From Gammaproteobacteria bacterium (GTDB lineage: Bacteria; Pseudomonadota; Gammaproteobacteria; SZUA-140), in the NCBI GenBank assembly GCA_016712635.1, contig JADJQS010000002.1, forward strand, positions 558,001-622,000: 64,000 nt of DNA. The letters run 5' to 3'. This document shows positions 46,449-55,081 of the stretch, piece by piece. The position numbers and the translations under genes are program-made. A model generated the notes under the pieces. That model saw nothing but the letters and a program-made list of their open reading frames with translations. It was not told the DNA's origin and made no database searches. Position 1 is the first letter of the stretch. Every line of letters begins with the position of its first letter.

Positions 46449-46881
46449 CGCGCCCTCCGGGCTCCGCGCGCTTCAACATCCGCTCGATCCGGCCCAGGGG
46501 AATCTTCTTCCCGCGATCGATGCCTTCGCAACGGCGCGCCTCGCGCTGCCACGCCGCCCGGCTGCCGACCACCTCGGGCCAGAACGGATAGCTCGCGCAC
46601 TGGCGCGGCCGCGCGGCGTATACCCTGCAGGCGCCGTCGGCGCCGAGGAAGGTGCAGCGGCCGTCACGCTCGAGTCGCAGCACGCGCGCGCCCTGCGCGG
46701 TGCGGCCGAGGTAGCGGCGGCGGAACCATGCCCAGCCCAGGCCGAGATACGCACAGATCCGGGCGGCCTCCGCGCGATCGACGAAGACGTAGTATCCGCC
46801 GCCGCCGCTGCAGCACGCGCCGCAACCCGTGCAATGAAAATGCAGCGGCTGCCGTCGATAATAGGGTTTTGCGCCTCGCAT
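46441..46881 (-). CDS. YkgJ family cysteine-cluster protein
   Basis: 146 residues with an N-terminal cysteine cluster CTGCGACC (C-x2-C-x2-CC, about residues 18-25) and further Cys at DGRCTFL, GACRVY, RQCASYPF and RRCEG, the pattern of the YkgJ/UPF0153 family, presumed to bind zinc or an Fe-S cluster. ATG 46881 has a strong GGAGG five bases upstream; longer frames upstream lack one. It is the first gene of the YkgJ-DUF2835-mazG operon. Its biochemical role is unknown. Confidence 0.88.
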   Translation of the reverse strand: MRGAKPYYRRQPLHFHCTGCGACCSGGGGYYVFVDRAEAARICAYLGLGWAWFRRRYLGRTAQGARVLRLERDGRCTFLGADGACRVYAARPRQCASYPFWPEVVGSRAAWQREARRCEGIDRGKKIPLGRIERMLKRAEPGGRDD

Positions 46882-46979
46882 GCAGGCCTCCTTCCCTCGG
46901 AAGGGATGATCGCAAAGTACGCCGGATCCGGTAAAAATCGGGATGCGGTCACTGCGGCCGGATTTTAACAAGAAATGGA

Positions 46980-47008
46980 TTGCACGGTGGAAAATACGTT
47001 GCTATGCT
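46980..47008 (+). promoter_or_regulatory. Candidate promoter of the HU-like gene
   Basis: TTGCAC, 17-base spacer, TATGCT, about 68 bases before the ATG at 47076. The sequence around it is noticeably AT-richer than the genome average. Confidence 0.45.
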
Positions 47009-47075
47009 GCGCGTACTGTAATACAAGCGGGAAATGCAGTTCGTACAACAACCAACCTACAGCAAGGAGAATTCC

Positions 47076-47459
47076 ATGGTTGCAAAAAAGAAAGCTGGAA
47101 CCAAGAAGAAAGCCGCCACCAAGAAAGTCGTCGCCAAAAAAGCAATCGCCCGTCCCAAGGTTTCCAGTTCCTTCACCCGTTCCGCCACCTTGTCCCACAT
47201 CGCTGACAGCACCGGCATCACCAAGAAGGATGTCTCCACCGTCGTGGACAGCCTGAAGGCCGTGGTCGAAGCCCATGTGAAAGCCGGCAAGATTTTCACC
47301 CTGCCCGGCCTGCTGAAGGTGAAGGTCACGCGCAAGCCCGCCACCAAGGCGCGCAAGGGCGTCAACCCGTTCACCGGTCAGGAGATGATGTTCAAGGCCA
47401 AGCCCGCGCGCAACGTGGTCAAGATACAGGCATTGAAGTCTCTGAAAGACATGGCCTGA
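47076..47459 (+). CDS. HU/IHF family DNA-binding protein with lysine-rich N-terminal arm
   Basis: 127 residues. The first 35 are a histone H1-like arm (MVAKKKAGTKKKAATKKVVA), followed by an HU fold (about 40-127) with LSHIADSTGITKKDVSTVVD and the DNA-binding arm VTRKPATKARKGVNPFTGQE, where RKGVNPFTG matches the RxxxNPxTG signature that inserts into the minor groove. ATG 47076 has AAGGAG at six bases. It is monocistronic. The extension suggests extra non-specific DNA binding; a nucleoid role is inferred. Confidence 0.92.
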   Translation: MVAKKKAGTKKKAATKKVVAKKAIARPKVSSSFTRSATLSHIADSTGITKKDVSTVVDSLKAVVEAHVKAGKIFTLPGLLKVKVTRKPATKARKGVNPFTGQEMMFKAKPARNVVKIQALKSLKDMA

Positions 47460-47468
47460 TTCATCGCG

Positions 47469-47500
47469 CCGCAGTGCACGGCAGGATCCGTGCACTGCGG
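47469..47500 (+). terminator. Hairpin after the HU-like gene
   Basis: Perfect 13-bp inverted repeat CCGCAGTGCACGG / CCGTGCACTGCGG with a six-base loop, nine bases after the stop. There is no T-run, so it may be an intrinsic terminator of weak type or an mRNA-protecting 3' hairpin. Confidence 0.55.
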
Positions 47501-47677
47501 CAGCTGCAGCGCAGCGGCACGGGCGGGGTTTCCCCGCCCTCTGTCTTCGGCAGTCGGCCGCTGTGCCACCTCTCCCCGCCGCAAATCGATCGTCCCGCAC
47601 CACACCCCGATGACCGGTATTCTCAGCCCGCGATCCCGTGCATGACCGGCTGGTACGATTTTTTCATGGTATTCGGC

Positions 47678-49654
47678 ATGCGCCGCATTCTCCTGCTGAT
47701 CTGCCTCCTGCCCGCGCTCTGCCTGCAGGCAGGCCCCGCCGCCGCTGATCAAGCTGGGGAGAACCGCCGCCTGCGCGCCGATTTCCTGGCAGCGGAAGAC
47801 GCCCTCCACGCTGGCGACCTCGTACGTTACCGCGCGCTGCTCGAAGGATTGCGCGGCTACCCGCTCTATCCCTATCTGCGCTACGCATACCTGCGCCCGC
47901 GCGTACACGGCGCCGCCGACACCGAGGCGGAGGAATTCATCCGGCTCTACGCCGACAGCCCGCTGGGCGCCCGCCTGCAGAGGGCCTGGCTCGAAGACCT
48001 CGCGCGCAGCGGGCGCTGGCAGGCCCTGCTGCAGCGTTATCCGGCGGACAGCGGCGACGTCGAGCTGGATTGCCACCGGCGCTGGGCCCTCTACCAGACG
48101 GGAGACAAGGCCGCCGCCCTGGCGGACCTGGAACGACTGTGGCTGGTGGACAGCTCGCAGCCCGCCGCGTGCGACCGTGTCTTCGCGCTGTGGCACCGCG
48201 AGGGCGGCCTCAGCCATGACCTGGCGTGGCGGCGCTTCGTGCTCGCGATGAACAGTAATGAAACGAAGCTGGCGCGCTATCTGGTGCGCCTGCTGGACAC
48301 CGATCAGAAGGAGGACGCCGGGCTGTGGCTTCGCATCCACGCCAGCCCCGGCCTGATCGAATCCCTGCCCCCGTCCGCGCGGCAGGATCCCGTTCGCAAC
48401 GGCATCATCATCCACGGACTCAAGCGGCTCGCGCGCACCGACATCGACCGGGCGATCGCCGCGTGGAACGGTCCGGTATACGCGCGCCACGACTTTACCC
48501 CGGATGAGACGGCTGAGGCGCAACGCAGCCTCGCCATGGCCCTGGCGCTGCGCGGCCGCAGGGAATCGCTCGACTGGCTCGCCCGGGTGGACGCGGGCAC
48601 CGACGCCTCGCTGCGCGAGTGGCGCGTGCGCGCCGCCGTAAGCCAGCGGGACTGGGATGCGGTCCTCGCAGCGATCTACCGGCTGAGCGAGGAGGAGCAG
48701 GCGTCTCCGCGCTGGCGCTACTGGCAGGCCCGCGCCCTGGGTGAGCTGAACCAGCGCCAGCAGGCCGATGAGATCCTGCTCGGCCTGGCGCTGAGCCGGA
48801 GTTACTACGGCTTTCTCGCCGCCGACCGGCTGGGACGGTCCTATCAGATGAATCACGTCCCGCTCGACGCGGAGGTCGCCCGCAGCGTCACCCCGGAGGA
48901 ATACCCGGGAGTGGCGCGGGCGCGCGAACTGTTCGCGCTCGACCGCCACGTCGACGCCCGCCGCGAATGGTATTACGCGACCCGCGACATGGCCGACTGG
49001 CAGTTGCAGTCGGCGGCCGCGCTGGCGCAGAGCTGGGGATGGCACGACCGCGCGATCGTGACCATGGGACGCACCGCGCAGCTTGACGACATGGAATTGC
49101 GCTTCCCGCTCGTGCACCGCGCAGAGGTCGTGGCCGAGGCGCAGGCGCGCGGGGTCGATCCCGCCCTTGCCTTCGCGGTAATCCGCCAGGAGAGTGCATT
49201 CGCCGCAGATGCGCGCTCGCCGGCCGGGGCGCTCGGCCTGATGCAGCTGATGCCGCAGACCGCGCAGAAACTGGCCGGCCACCTCCGTCTGCCCGCATCC
49301 GGCCGCATGGACCTGCTCGACGTCTCGACCAACCTGCAGCTCGGCATCGCCTATCTGCGCCGCCTGATCGACCGCTACGACAACCCGCTGGTGGCCGCGG
49401 CGGCTTATAACGCCGGCGCCCACCGCGTCAACCGCTGGCTGCCGTACGACACCATCGTCAAGTCGGACCAGTGGGCGGAGACGGTGCCCTTCATGGAGAC
49501 GCGCGGCTACATCCAGAACGTGATCTACTTCGCGTCCATCTACGATATGCGCCTGGATCTGCCGCCGCGCAAGCTGAGCGAACGCATGCCGGCGGTCCTG
49601 CCGCGCGACGCGCGGCTGAGCCGGGAGGAACCCGGATCGGAGCCGCCGGTTTAA
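47678..49654 (+). CDS. slt: Soluble lytic murein transglycosylase
   Basis: Periplasmic enzyme cleaving peptidoglycan to anhydromuropeptides. About 658 residues (645 in the E. coli Slt70 precursor). Signal peptide MRRILLLICLLPALCLQAGP...AAA, a long alpha-superhelical U and L domain, then the C-terminal SLT domain: AFAVIRQESAFAADARSPAG with the catalytic Glu, GLMQLMPQTA and AAAYNAGAHRVNRW. ATG 47678 is chosen for the signal peptide; in-frame ATGs at 47666 and 47642 are alternatives and none has a good ribosome binding site. Confidence 0.94.
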   Translation: MRRILLLICLLPALCLQAGPAAADQAGENRRLRADFLAAEDALHAGDLVRYRALLEGLRGYPLYPYLRYAYLRPRVHGAADTEAEEFIRLYADSPLGARLQRAWLEDLARSGRWQALLQRYPADSGDVELDCHRRWALYQTGDKAAALADLERLWLVDSSQPAACDRVFALWHREGGLSHDLAWRRFVLAMNSNETKLARYLVRLLDTDQKEDAGLWLRIHASPGLIESLPPSARQDPVRNGIIIHGLKRLARTDIDRAIAAWNGPVYARHDFTPDETAEAQRSLAMALALRGRRESLDWLARVDAGTDASLREWRVRAAVSQRDWDAVLAAIYRLSEEEQASPRWRYWQARALGELNQRQQADEILLGLALSRSYYGFLAADRLGRSYQMNHVPLDAEVARSVTPEEYPGVARARELFALDRHVDARREWYYATRDMADWQLQSAAALAQSWGWHDRAIVTMGRTAQLDDMELRFPLVHRAEVVAEAQARGVDPALAFAVIRQESAFAADARSPAGALGLMQLMPQTAQKLAGHLRLPASGRMDLLDVSTNLQLGIAYLRRLIDRYDNPLVAAAAYNAGAHRVNRWLPYDTIVKSDQWAETVPFMETRGYIQNVIYFASIYDMRLDLPPRKLSERMPAVLPRDARLSREEPGSEPPV

Positions 49655-49694
49655 CCGGCTCCCGGCGCTGTGGCGAGCTCCAGGGCGTTAGCGC

Positions 49695-50033
49695 TTATGC
49701 CGGCTCGAACTCGGCGCAATCCACGCAACGGTCAGTGTAAAGAACCGCGCGCAGGCGGGCCAGCGGGATGGCGTCGCCGCACACCGAGCAGATGGCGTAT
49801 TCGCCGCGCTCGATGCGCTCCAGCGCGCGTTCGATCTGCACCAGCTCCCTGCGCGCCGCCATGTCGAGCGCGTCCAGCACCTCCTCGTTCTGCCGCTCCA
49901 CCGCCTGCTCCTCGAAATCGGGGTCGAGCGGCTGGCTCAGGCGCCCCACGTCCTGGGTGATCGCGGTCAGGCGGCCCAGCATCTCCTCGCGCTTGTTCAC
50001 GAGATCGCGACGTATATCCTCGTAGTCTTCCAC
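49695..50033 (-). CDS. DksA/TraR family zinc-finger protein
   Basis: 112 residues: a coiled-coil N-terminal part (EDYEDIRRDLVNKREEMLGR, about 1-65) and a C-terminal four-Cys zinc finger CSVCGDAIPLARLRAVLYTD...CVDC (about 82-106). It is shorter than DksA (151) and lacks the DxxDxA coiled-coil tip of true DksA; at the comparable place it has RLSQPLDPDFEEQ. So RNA polymerase binding through the secondary channel is possible but ppGpp synergy is doubtful. ATG 50033 has GAGGG upstream. It is convergent with slt. Confidence 0.88.
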   Translation of the reverse strand: MEDYEDIRRDLVNKREEMLGRLTAITQDVGRLSQPLDPDFEEQAVERQNEEVLDALDMAARRELVQIERALERIERGEYAICSVCGDAIPLARLRAVLYTDRCVDCAEFEPA

Positions 50034-50112
50034 AGTTCCCTCCTCGGCAGATGCTGTTCAGATATGGAACAAATTTATCCCAGATGGCGCCCCGGCACCA
50101 TGCCGCCCGCGG

Positions 50113-50529
50113 TCAGCCCCGCAGGCGGCGCAGGTAGCGGGCGTAGTCGCGCCGCAGGAAGACCCCCGGGTCCCATTCCGAAGACTCCAGGCGGTGGCGG
50201 TACAAGGCGGGAACGACATAGGTCCACGCCAGGCGCCGCCGGCCCGCGGCGTCGCGCACGCGCAGAGGCCGCCGGCGGTAGAACGCGTTCTCGTAGGCGT
50301 CCAGCAGGCGCAGCTGCGCGGAGGTAAGCCCGCTGAACACCGTCCCGCTCACTTCGGACCCGGGCTGCGCCACGATGCCGGGGAAGACCTCACCCTTCAC
50401 GCCCGCACGGCGGTAGCCGGGCAGCACCGCCGGCATGCCGGGAAAACACCGGCCCGCGACCGCCTGCATGACGGACGGGAACTCCAGCGTGCCGTAACAG
50501 AACAGCTCGCGGAGCACCGGCCTGCTCAC
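50113..50529 (-). CDS. Gamma-glutamylcyclotransferase-like (AIG2/GGCT) protein
   Basis: 138 residues with the GGCT-like fold: the substrate-cradle motif FCYGTL near the N-terminus (about 10-15) and a conserved Glu in LLDAYENAFYRRRPL (about 75). Such enzymes cyclise gamma-glutamylamines or glutathione derivatives, or act on other adducts; the substrate here is not known. The start is GTG 50529, whose GTGA overlaps the stop of the upstream lipoprotein gene, so it is translationally coupled to it. Confidence 0.85.
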   Translation of the reverse strand: MSRPVLRELFCYGTLEFPSVMQAVAGRCFPGMPAVLPGYRRAGVKGEVFPGIVAQPGSEVSGTVFSGLTSAQLRLLDAYENAFYRRRPLRVRDAAGRRRLAWTYVVPALYRHRLESSEWDPGVFLRRDYARYLRRLRG

Positions 50530-51218
50530 CCGCCTTCCGGCACCGCCGGCAAGGCCTCGATAAGCCCCAGGGCCGCGGCCTCGACGACGCTGTGAAACGT
50601 CACCGTCTCCTCCCGGGTGGTGTCGTAGGCGTAGTTCATCTCCTGCACGCCTTCCCACGCGATCTTCCCGTTCGCGCTGTCCCAGATCTGGAAGAACAGC
50701 CGTGCGCTAGCCCGCTTGGTCTCCAGCAGGCGCAGGCCGAGCAGGTTGAAGCGGCCGACCGAATCCTGGGTGAAATCGGCCAGGTTGAGCTGCGCCACGT
50801 AGCGCGCGCCGGTGAGGCTTCCGATCTGCGCGAGGAACTCGCGGCGGAAGATGCCGGTATCACGGTAGTCCTCGTACATGCGCCGGTAGTTCTCGGCATA
50901 GCCGTTGCTGTTGATCAGCCCCAGCGTCTCCGGCAGCGTGACCACGGCGATCTGCGGCCGGCGATCGACGAGCGTCTCGCTGAAGATCAGCGCAATGACC
51001 TGCTTGTCCTCTTCCTTGCCGAGGGCGACCGACGGCGTGACGAAGGCAAGCCCGCCTTGCTCCAGGGAACCGACACCGAGGTCGATCGCATGATGATGCA
51101 CCGACGCATAGAGGTGCGGACTGCCGGCGCAGCCGGCGATCGACAGCGCCAGGAGGCAGCAGAGCGCGGACAGCGCGGCGCGCGGACCGCGCATGACCGC
51201 ATGGGCGCGGACGGGCAC
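50526..51218 (-). CDS. Predicted outer-membrane lipoprotein of unknown function
   Basis: 230 residues from GTG 51218, with a lipobox LSIAGC (acylated Cys at about 30). The mature part is soluble and mixed alpha/beta: GLAFVTPSVALGKEEDKQVI, LIFSETLVDRRPQIAVVTLPETL, NLADFTQDSVGRFNLLGLRL and LFFQIWDSANGKIAWEGVQE. The layout reminds me of CsgG-like or LpoB-like envelope lipoproteins, but I cannot identify it. An ATG at 51194 is an alternative start. It is the middle gene of a DUF423-lipoprotein-GGCT operon. Confidence 0.75.
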   Translation of the reverse strand: MPVRAHAVMRGPRAALSALCCLLALSIAGCAGSPHLYASVHHHAIDLGVGSLEQGGLAFVTPSVALGKEEDKQVIALIFSETLVDRRPQIAVVTLPETLGLINSNGYAENYRRMYEDYRDTGIFRREFLAQIGSLTGARYVAQLNLADFTQDSVGRFNLLGLRLLETKRASARLFFQIWDSANGKIAWEGVQEMNYAYDTTREETVTFHSVVEAAALGLIEALPAVPEGG

Positions 51219-51224
51219 GACGGC

Positions 51225-51653
51225 CTACCCGCGCTGCCGCGGCGGGCAGTTGCGCGTCACGCCCCAGGCCAGCAGCGCCCAGCCGCCGATGAAGGCGAGT
51301 CCGCCGAACGGCGTGACCGCGCCGAGCCAGCCCGGCCCCCCGAGGCTGAGCACGTAGAGGCTGCCCGAGAACAGCACGATACCCGCTACCAGCAGCGCGC
51401 CGCACCAGCGCAGCGCGCGCACACCGGGCATCCTGGCCGCAACCAGCCCGGCGGCGAGGAGCCCGAGCGCGTGATAGAAATGGTAGTCGACCGCAGTGCG
51501 GTAGACCGCACCCATTTCAGTCCCAAGCGTGGCCTTGAGCGCATGTGCGCCGAATGCGCCCATGATCACGGCCAGCGCCGCCGCCAGCGCGCCCACTGCC
51601 AGCAGTACCCGCGCCGCGCCGGCGACCCCTTCCCCTGTTTCCTGTTGATCCAT
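51225..51653 (-). CDS. DUF423 family inner-membrane protein (YgdD-like)
   Basis: 142 residues with four predicted membrane helices. The family motif is clear: GAFGAHALKATLG followed by YRTAVDYHFYHALGLL, and the end GAVTPFGGLAFIGGWALLAW. ATG 51653 has GGAGG four bases upstream; the ATG at 51671 has none. Function unknown. It is the first gene of a three-gene operon, six bases before the lipoprotein. Confidence 0.9.
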   Translation of the reverse strand: MDQQETGEGVAGAARVLLAVGALAAALAVIMGAFGAHALKATLGTEMGAVYRTAVDYHFYHALGLLAAGLVAARMPGVRALRWCGALLVAGIVLFSGSLYVLSLGGPGWLGAVTPFGGLAFIGGWALLAWGVTRNCPPRQRG

Positions 51654-51860
51654 CTGGCCTCCAGGCGCCATCGGGCGCTCGCATGCCCGCGCCTGTAAAG
51701 GCGCGGGCCCCGGTCTCTATCTTGAGATTCCGTTCCTGCCCGGTCAATAGCGGCGTCGCACAGTGTAATGACTTCGCGGTCGATTCGCGTTACCTTATGC
51801 GCCAGTAACCGGAACCGGCACGCACGGAACCGCTGCAACCCCCTCTGGAACAATTATTCG

Positions 51861-52700
51861 ATGGATACGACGGCCTGGCTCAAGGCGTTCCGCACCGAGT
51901 TCACCGATCTCTTCTTCCAGGTCGCGACGTACCTTCCCCGCCTGCTGATCGCGTTCGTGGTGATGGTGATCGGCTGGCTGGTCGCACGCCTGGTGCGCGC
52001 GCTCAGCGTGCGCCTGCTGCTCGGCCTGGACCTGCTCTGGCAGCGCCTGATGGCGCAAAAGGGGCTCGAGCGGCTGCAGCCGCGCTACCCGCCGGCGCGC
52101 ATCGCGGGCGAGATCCTGTTCTGGTTCGTCGTGCTGTTCTTCATGGCGGGCGCCGCCTCCATCCTCGGCCTCGGCACCTTCGTCGCCTGGATATCGAAGC
52201 TGACGACCTACATCCCGATCCTGCTGACCGGCCTGCTCATCATCATCGCCGGCATCATCCTGAGCAGCCTGCTGCGCGAACTGGTCGCCTCCGGCGCGGA
52301 GCGCGCCGGCATCCAGCGCGGCGACCTGCTCGGCCGCCTGGTCCAGATCACCACCCTGCTCACGGCCACCGCGGTCGGCGTCGACCAGATCGGGATCAAC
52401 ATCTCCTTCCTGTCCATCATCGTCGGCGTCGCGCTCGCCGCAACCTTCGGCAGCGTAGCGCTCGCTTTCGGCATCGGCGCGCAGACCTACATGAGCAACG
52501 TCATCGCGGCACACCAGCTCAAACAGCTCTACCAGATCGGCGACCGCCTGCGCATCGGCGGCATCGAGGGCACCGTGATCGAACTCTCGTCCACCAAGGT
52601 CATCCTGGGCACCGCAAAGGGGCGCGTCGTCATACCGGCCAAGATGTTCGAGGAGGCCGTGGCGGAGCTGCCGGAACGGGTCGATCGTGAAAACCAATAA
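51861..52700 (+). CDS. Small MscS-family mechanosensitive channel-like protein
   Basis: 279 residues. Two N-terminal membrane helices (RLLIAFVVMVIGWLVARLVR; ILFWFVVLFFMAGAASILGL), a further pair, and an MscS pore/beta region: ATFGSVALAFGIGAQTYMSN followed by YQIGDRLRIGGIEGTVIELS. It ends soon after the beta domain, so the C-terminal alpha-beta cage of E. coli MscS is missing. The 3' end overlaps the next gene by 14 bases, which ties it to the MgtE-like genes. Only a weak ribosome binding site precedes ATG 51861. Confidence 0.85.
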   Translation: MDTTAWLKAFRTEFTDLFFQVATYLPRLLIAFVVMVIGWLVARLVRALSVRLLLGLDLLWQRLMAQKGLERLQPRYPPARIAGEILFWFVVLFFMAGAASILGLGTFVAWISKLTTYIPILLTGLLIIIAGIILSSLLRELVASGAERAGIQRGDLLGRLVQITTLLTATAVGVDQIGINISFLSIIVGVALAATFGSVALAFGIGAQTYMSNVIAAHQLKQLYQIGDRLRIGGIEGTVIELSSTKVILGTAKGRVVIPAKMFEEAVAELPERVDRENQ

Positions 52701-53526
52701 CCATCTCACGCTCAGCTACCTCGAATCCCATCCGCTCGACGCCGCCCGCACCCTGGAAAAGCTGCCGGCGCAGAGCTGCGCGCGCCTGCTCGAATCGATC
52801 TCGTCCGAGCTGGCCGCACGCCTGCTCGCCGCGATGTCGCCCAAGACAGCGGGAGCCTGCCTGCACGAGATACCGGATTTCCTCGGCACGCGCATCCTGC
52901 ACGCCATCCCGCCCGTCGCCATGGCCCATATCCTCAAGGTCGTCTCGCCGGAGGACACGCGCTCGCTGCTCGCGCGGCTGCGCCTGCGCGACCGGCTCCA
53001 CATCGAACGCCTGCTGTACTACCCGCTCGACACCGTCGGCGCGCACATGGAGACCGTGCCGTTCACACTGGCCTCGGACCTCGGCGTCGGCGAGGCGCTG
53101 CGGCGGGTGCGCGCCTATCCTCCGGCCGGCAACGAGATCTTCGTGGTAGACCGCTCCCAGCGCCTGGCCGGGGTGATTGACAGTGTCGCCCTGATCAAGG
53201 CCGATGCGCAGAAGCCGCTGCAGTCGCTGATCCGCCCGGTGCCCGCGCGCCTGTCGGTGCGCACCACGCTGATCATGACCCGGGCGCACCCCGCCTGGCA
53301 GCACCAGCGCCTGCTCCCGGTCATCGAGGGCGATGGCATCCTGGTCGGCGCGATCAGCTACCAGTCCGTCGTCGAGGCCACGCAGCTGATCGGCGTCCAT
53401 CCGCCCGCCAACGCGGACATCATCGACAGCATGCTCAACCTGGCGCAACTCTACTGGACGGCGCTGGCGGAGCTCCTCCACAACCTCGGCTCCGCCCGCG
53501 CCCGCCGGGCGCAGGGCGAAAAATAG
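52687..53526 (+). CDS. Soluble MgtE_N-CBS protein without transport domain
   Basis: 279 residues from GTG 52687, inside the end of the MscS-like gene. Residues about 10-115 look like the MgtE N-terminal superhelical domain (LESHPLDAARTLEKLPAQSC...), and about 120-245 like a CBS pair (YYPLDTVGAHMETVPFTLAS, NEIFVVDRSQRLAGVIDSVA). There is no hydrophobic segment, so the Mg2+ channel domain is absent. In MgtE these domains sense cytosolic Mg2+ and gate the pore; here I infer a regulatory subunit or paralogue of the MgtE encoded 13 bases downstream. Confidence 0.8.
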   Translation: MKTNNHLTLSYLESHPLDAARTLEKLPAQSCARLLESISSELAARLLAAMSPKTAGACLHEIPDFLGTRILHAIPPVAMAHILKVVSPEDTRSLLARLRLRDRLHIERLLYYPLDTVGAHMETVPFTLASDLGVGEALRRVRAYPPAGNEIFVVDRSQRLAGVIDSVALIKADAQKPLQSLIRPVPARLSVRTTLIMTRAHPAWQHQRLLPVIEGDGILVGAISYQSVVEATQLIGVHPPANADIIDSMLNLAQLYWTALAELLHNLGSARARRAQGEK

Positions 53527-53539
53527 CACGGTACGAGCC

Positions 53540-54850
53540 ATGCCGAACGACGTCACCCACGCGATCACGGCGCTGAACGAGGATTACCTCCGGCGCTATC
53601 CCGCCGAGGCCGCGCGCGCGGCGGCGGACATGCATCCGGAAGACATCGCCGAACTGCTGACGGCCCAGCCGGTGGCGCGCGCGATCACCATCTGGCAGCA
53701 GCTCCCGCTCGACCTCGCGGCCGAGGTGCTGCACCGGCTCGACGACGAACTCGCCCGCCATCTGCTGAACCGCGCCGACGCGGTGAGGTCTGCGCGCGCC
53801 TACGCGCGCCTGCGGGAGGCGCAGCGCGAACGCCTGGGCGCTCAGATCGCCGCCTCCCGCCTGCGCGAATTCGAACATCTGATGCGCTTCCCTGCCAACA
53901 GCGCGGGGGCGCTCATGGACACGAACTTTCCCCTGCTCACCTCCGCCATAAGCGCGCGCGAAGCGCTCACCCGGCTGCGCCGGCGCCGGACCCGATCCGC
54001 GCAGCAGTTCTATTTCACCGGCGAGGACGAGCCGCCGCAGCTGTACCTGCTGGAGACCCAGGATCTCGCCTTCGCCGAGCCGCGCAGCCGATTGATCGAG
54101 CTCGCCCGGCCGGCGCCGGCGGCCGTGAGGCCGACCGCAAACCAGGAGGAGATCGTCGAGCAGTTCGACCGCCACAAGCTCGCGGAGCTGCCGGTGACCG
54201 ACGTCCACGGCGAGCTCGTCGGGGTGATCCACTATGACGCCCTGGTGAGCGCGGTGCGCGAGGACAGCAGCGCGGACCTGCTCACCATGGTGGGTGCGAG
54301 CCGCGAGGAACGGGCACTGTCGAATGTCGGCTTCGTGGTGCGCAAGCGCCTGCCGTGGCTGCAGATCAATCTGCTCACCGCCTTCCTCGCCGCAGCCGTG
54401 GTGGGCCTGTTTGAATCGACCATCGCCCAGTTCACCGCGCTCGCCGTGCTGCTGCCGGTGGTGGCGGGTCAATCGGGCAATACCGGGGCGCAGGCACTCG
54501 CGGTCACCATGCGCGGCCTCGCGCTGCGCGAGATCAGCATCAGCCATTGGGCGCGCGTCGCCCGCAAGGAACTCGGCGCCGGCTTCATCAACGGCGTCGC
54601 GGTGGCGCTGGTCACCTCGATCGGGGTGCTGGTATGGAGCGGCTCAGCCGGGCTCGCGCTGGTCATCGGCTGCTCGATGGTGATCTCGATGGTGGCGGCG
54701 GCATTCTCCGGCGTGGTCATCCCGATGCTGCTGTCCGCCGCCGGCCAGGATCCGGCGCAGTCTTCCTCGATCATCCTGACCACTATCACGGACGTGATCG
54801 GATTCTTCACCTTCCTCGGCATTGCAACGCTGCTGTCCGGCCTGCTCTGA
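53540..54850 (+). CDS. mgtE: Magnesium transporter MgtE
   Basis: Mg2+ channel of the inner membrane, 436 residues. N domain (about 10-120), CBS pair (about 125-260; FPANSAGALMDTNFPLL, LAELPVTDVHGELVGVIHYD), and five C-terminal helices. Pore signatures LPVVAGQSGNTGAQALAVTM and TTITDVIGFFTFLGIATL are both intact, including the Asp of the selectivity site. It is the third gene of the MscS-like/MgtE_N-CBS/mgtE unit. Confidence 0.95.
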   Translation: MPNDVTHAITALNEDYLRRYPAEAARAAADMHPEDIAELLTAQPVARAITIWQQLPLDLAAEVLHRLDDELARHLLNRADAVRSARAYARLREAQRERLGAQIAASRLREFEHLMRFPANSAGALMDTNFPLLTSAISAREALTRLRRRRTRSAQQFYFTGEDEPPQLYLLETQDLAFAEPRSRLIELARPAPAAVRPTANQEEIVEQFDRHKLAELPVTDVHGELVGVIHYDALVSAVREDSSADLLTMVGASREERALSNVGFVVRKRLPWLQINLLTAFLAAAVVGLFESTIAQFTALAVLLPVVAGQSGNTGAQALAVTMRGLALREISISHWARVARKELGAGFINGVAVALVTSIGVLVWSGSAGLALVIGCSMVISMVAAAFSGVVIPMLLSAAGQDPAQSSSIILTTITDVIGFFTFLGIATLLSGLL

Positions 54851-55081
54851 ACGAATGACACAGGACTGAGGACTGAGGTCTCAGGACTGAGTTAAAACAT
54901 AAAACCCGTGGACGGTTGATGGCAGAGATCGCAGGGTGGCACGTTTTGCGTGTGTTTCCGTGCGGATACACACACCGTGCCAAACCATATGCCAGGTTAA
55001 AGACGGTTTTCCCTCACCCCTCACCCCTCACCCCTCACCCCTCACCCCTCAGTCCTCAGTCCTCAGTCCTCAGTCCTCAGT
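54851..55081. repeat. Heptad tandem and inverted repeats between mgtE and methyltransferase
   Basis: Left arm with ACAGGACTGAGGACTGAGG... (54859-54893). Right side has two adjoining period-7 tandem arrays: about five CCTCACC units, then five CCTCAGT units ending at 55081. The CCTCAGT array is the reverse complement of the left arm's heptad and runs into the methyltransferase gene, whose last residues and stop codon it encodes. Between the arms (54900-55012) no ORF or other signal is seen. Confidence 0.85.

Noticed and set aside
47474..47677. N-terminal extension of Slt to 47474
   Set aside because: The extension overlaps the hairpin after the HU-like gene, lacks a ribosome binding site and would place the signal peptide 69 residues into the protein.
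55013..55081. CRISPR-like array
   Set aside because: The units are only 7 bases long and directly contiguous, with no spacers and no cas genes, so it is a simple tandem repeat.
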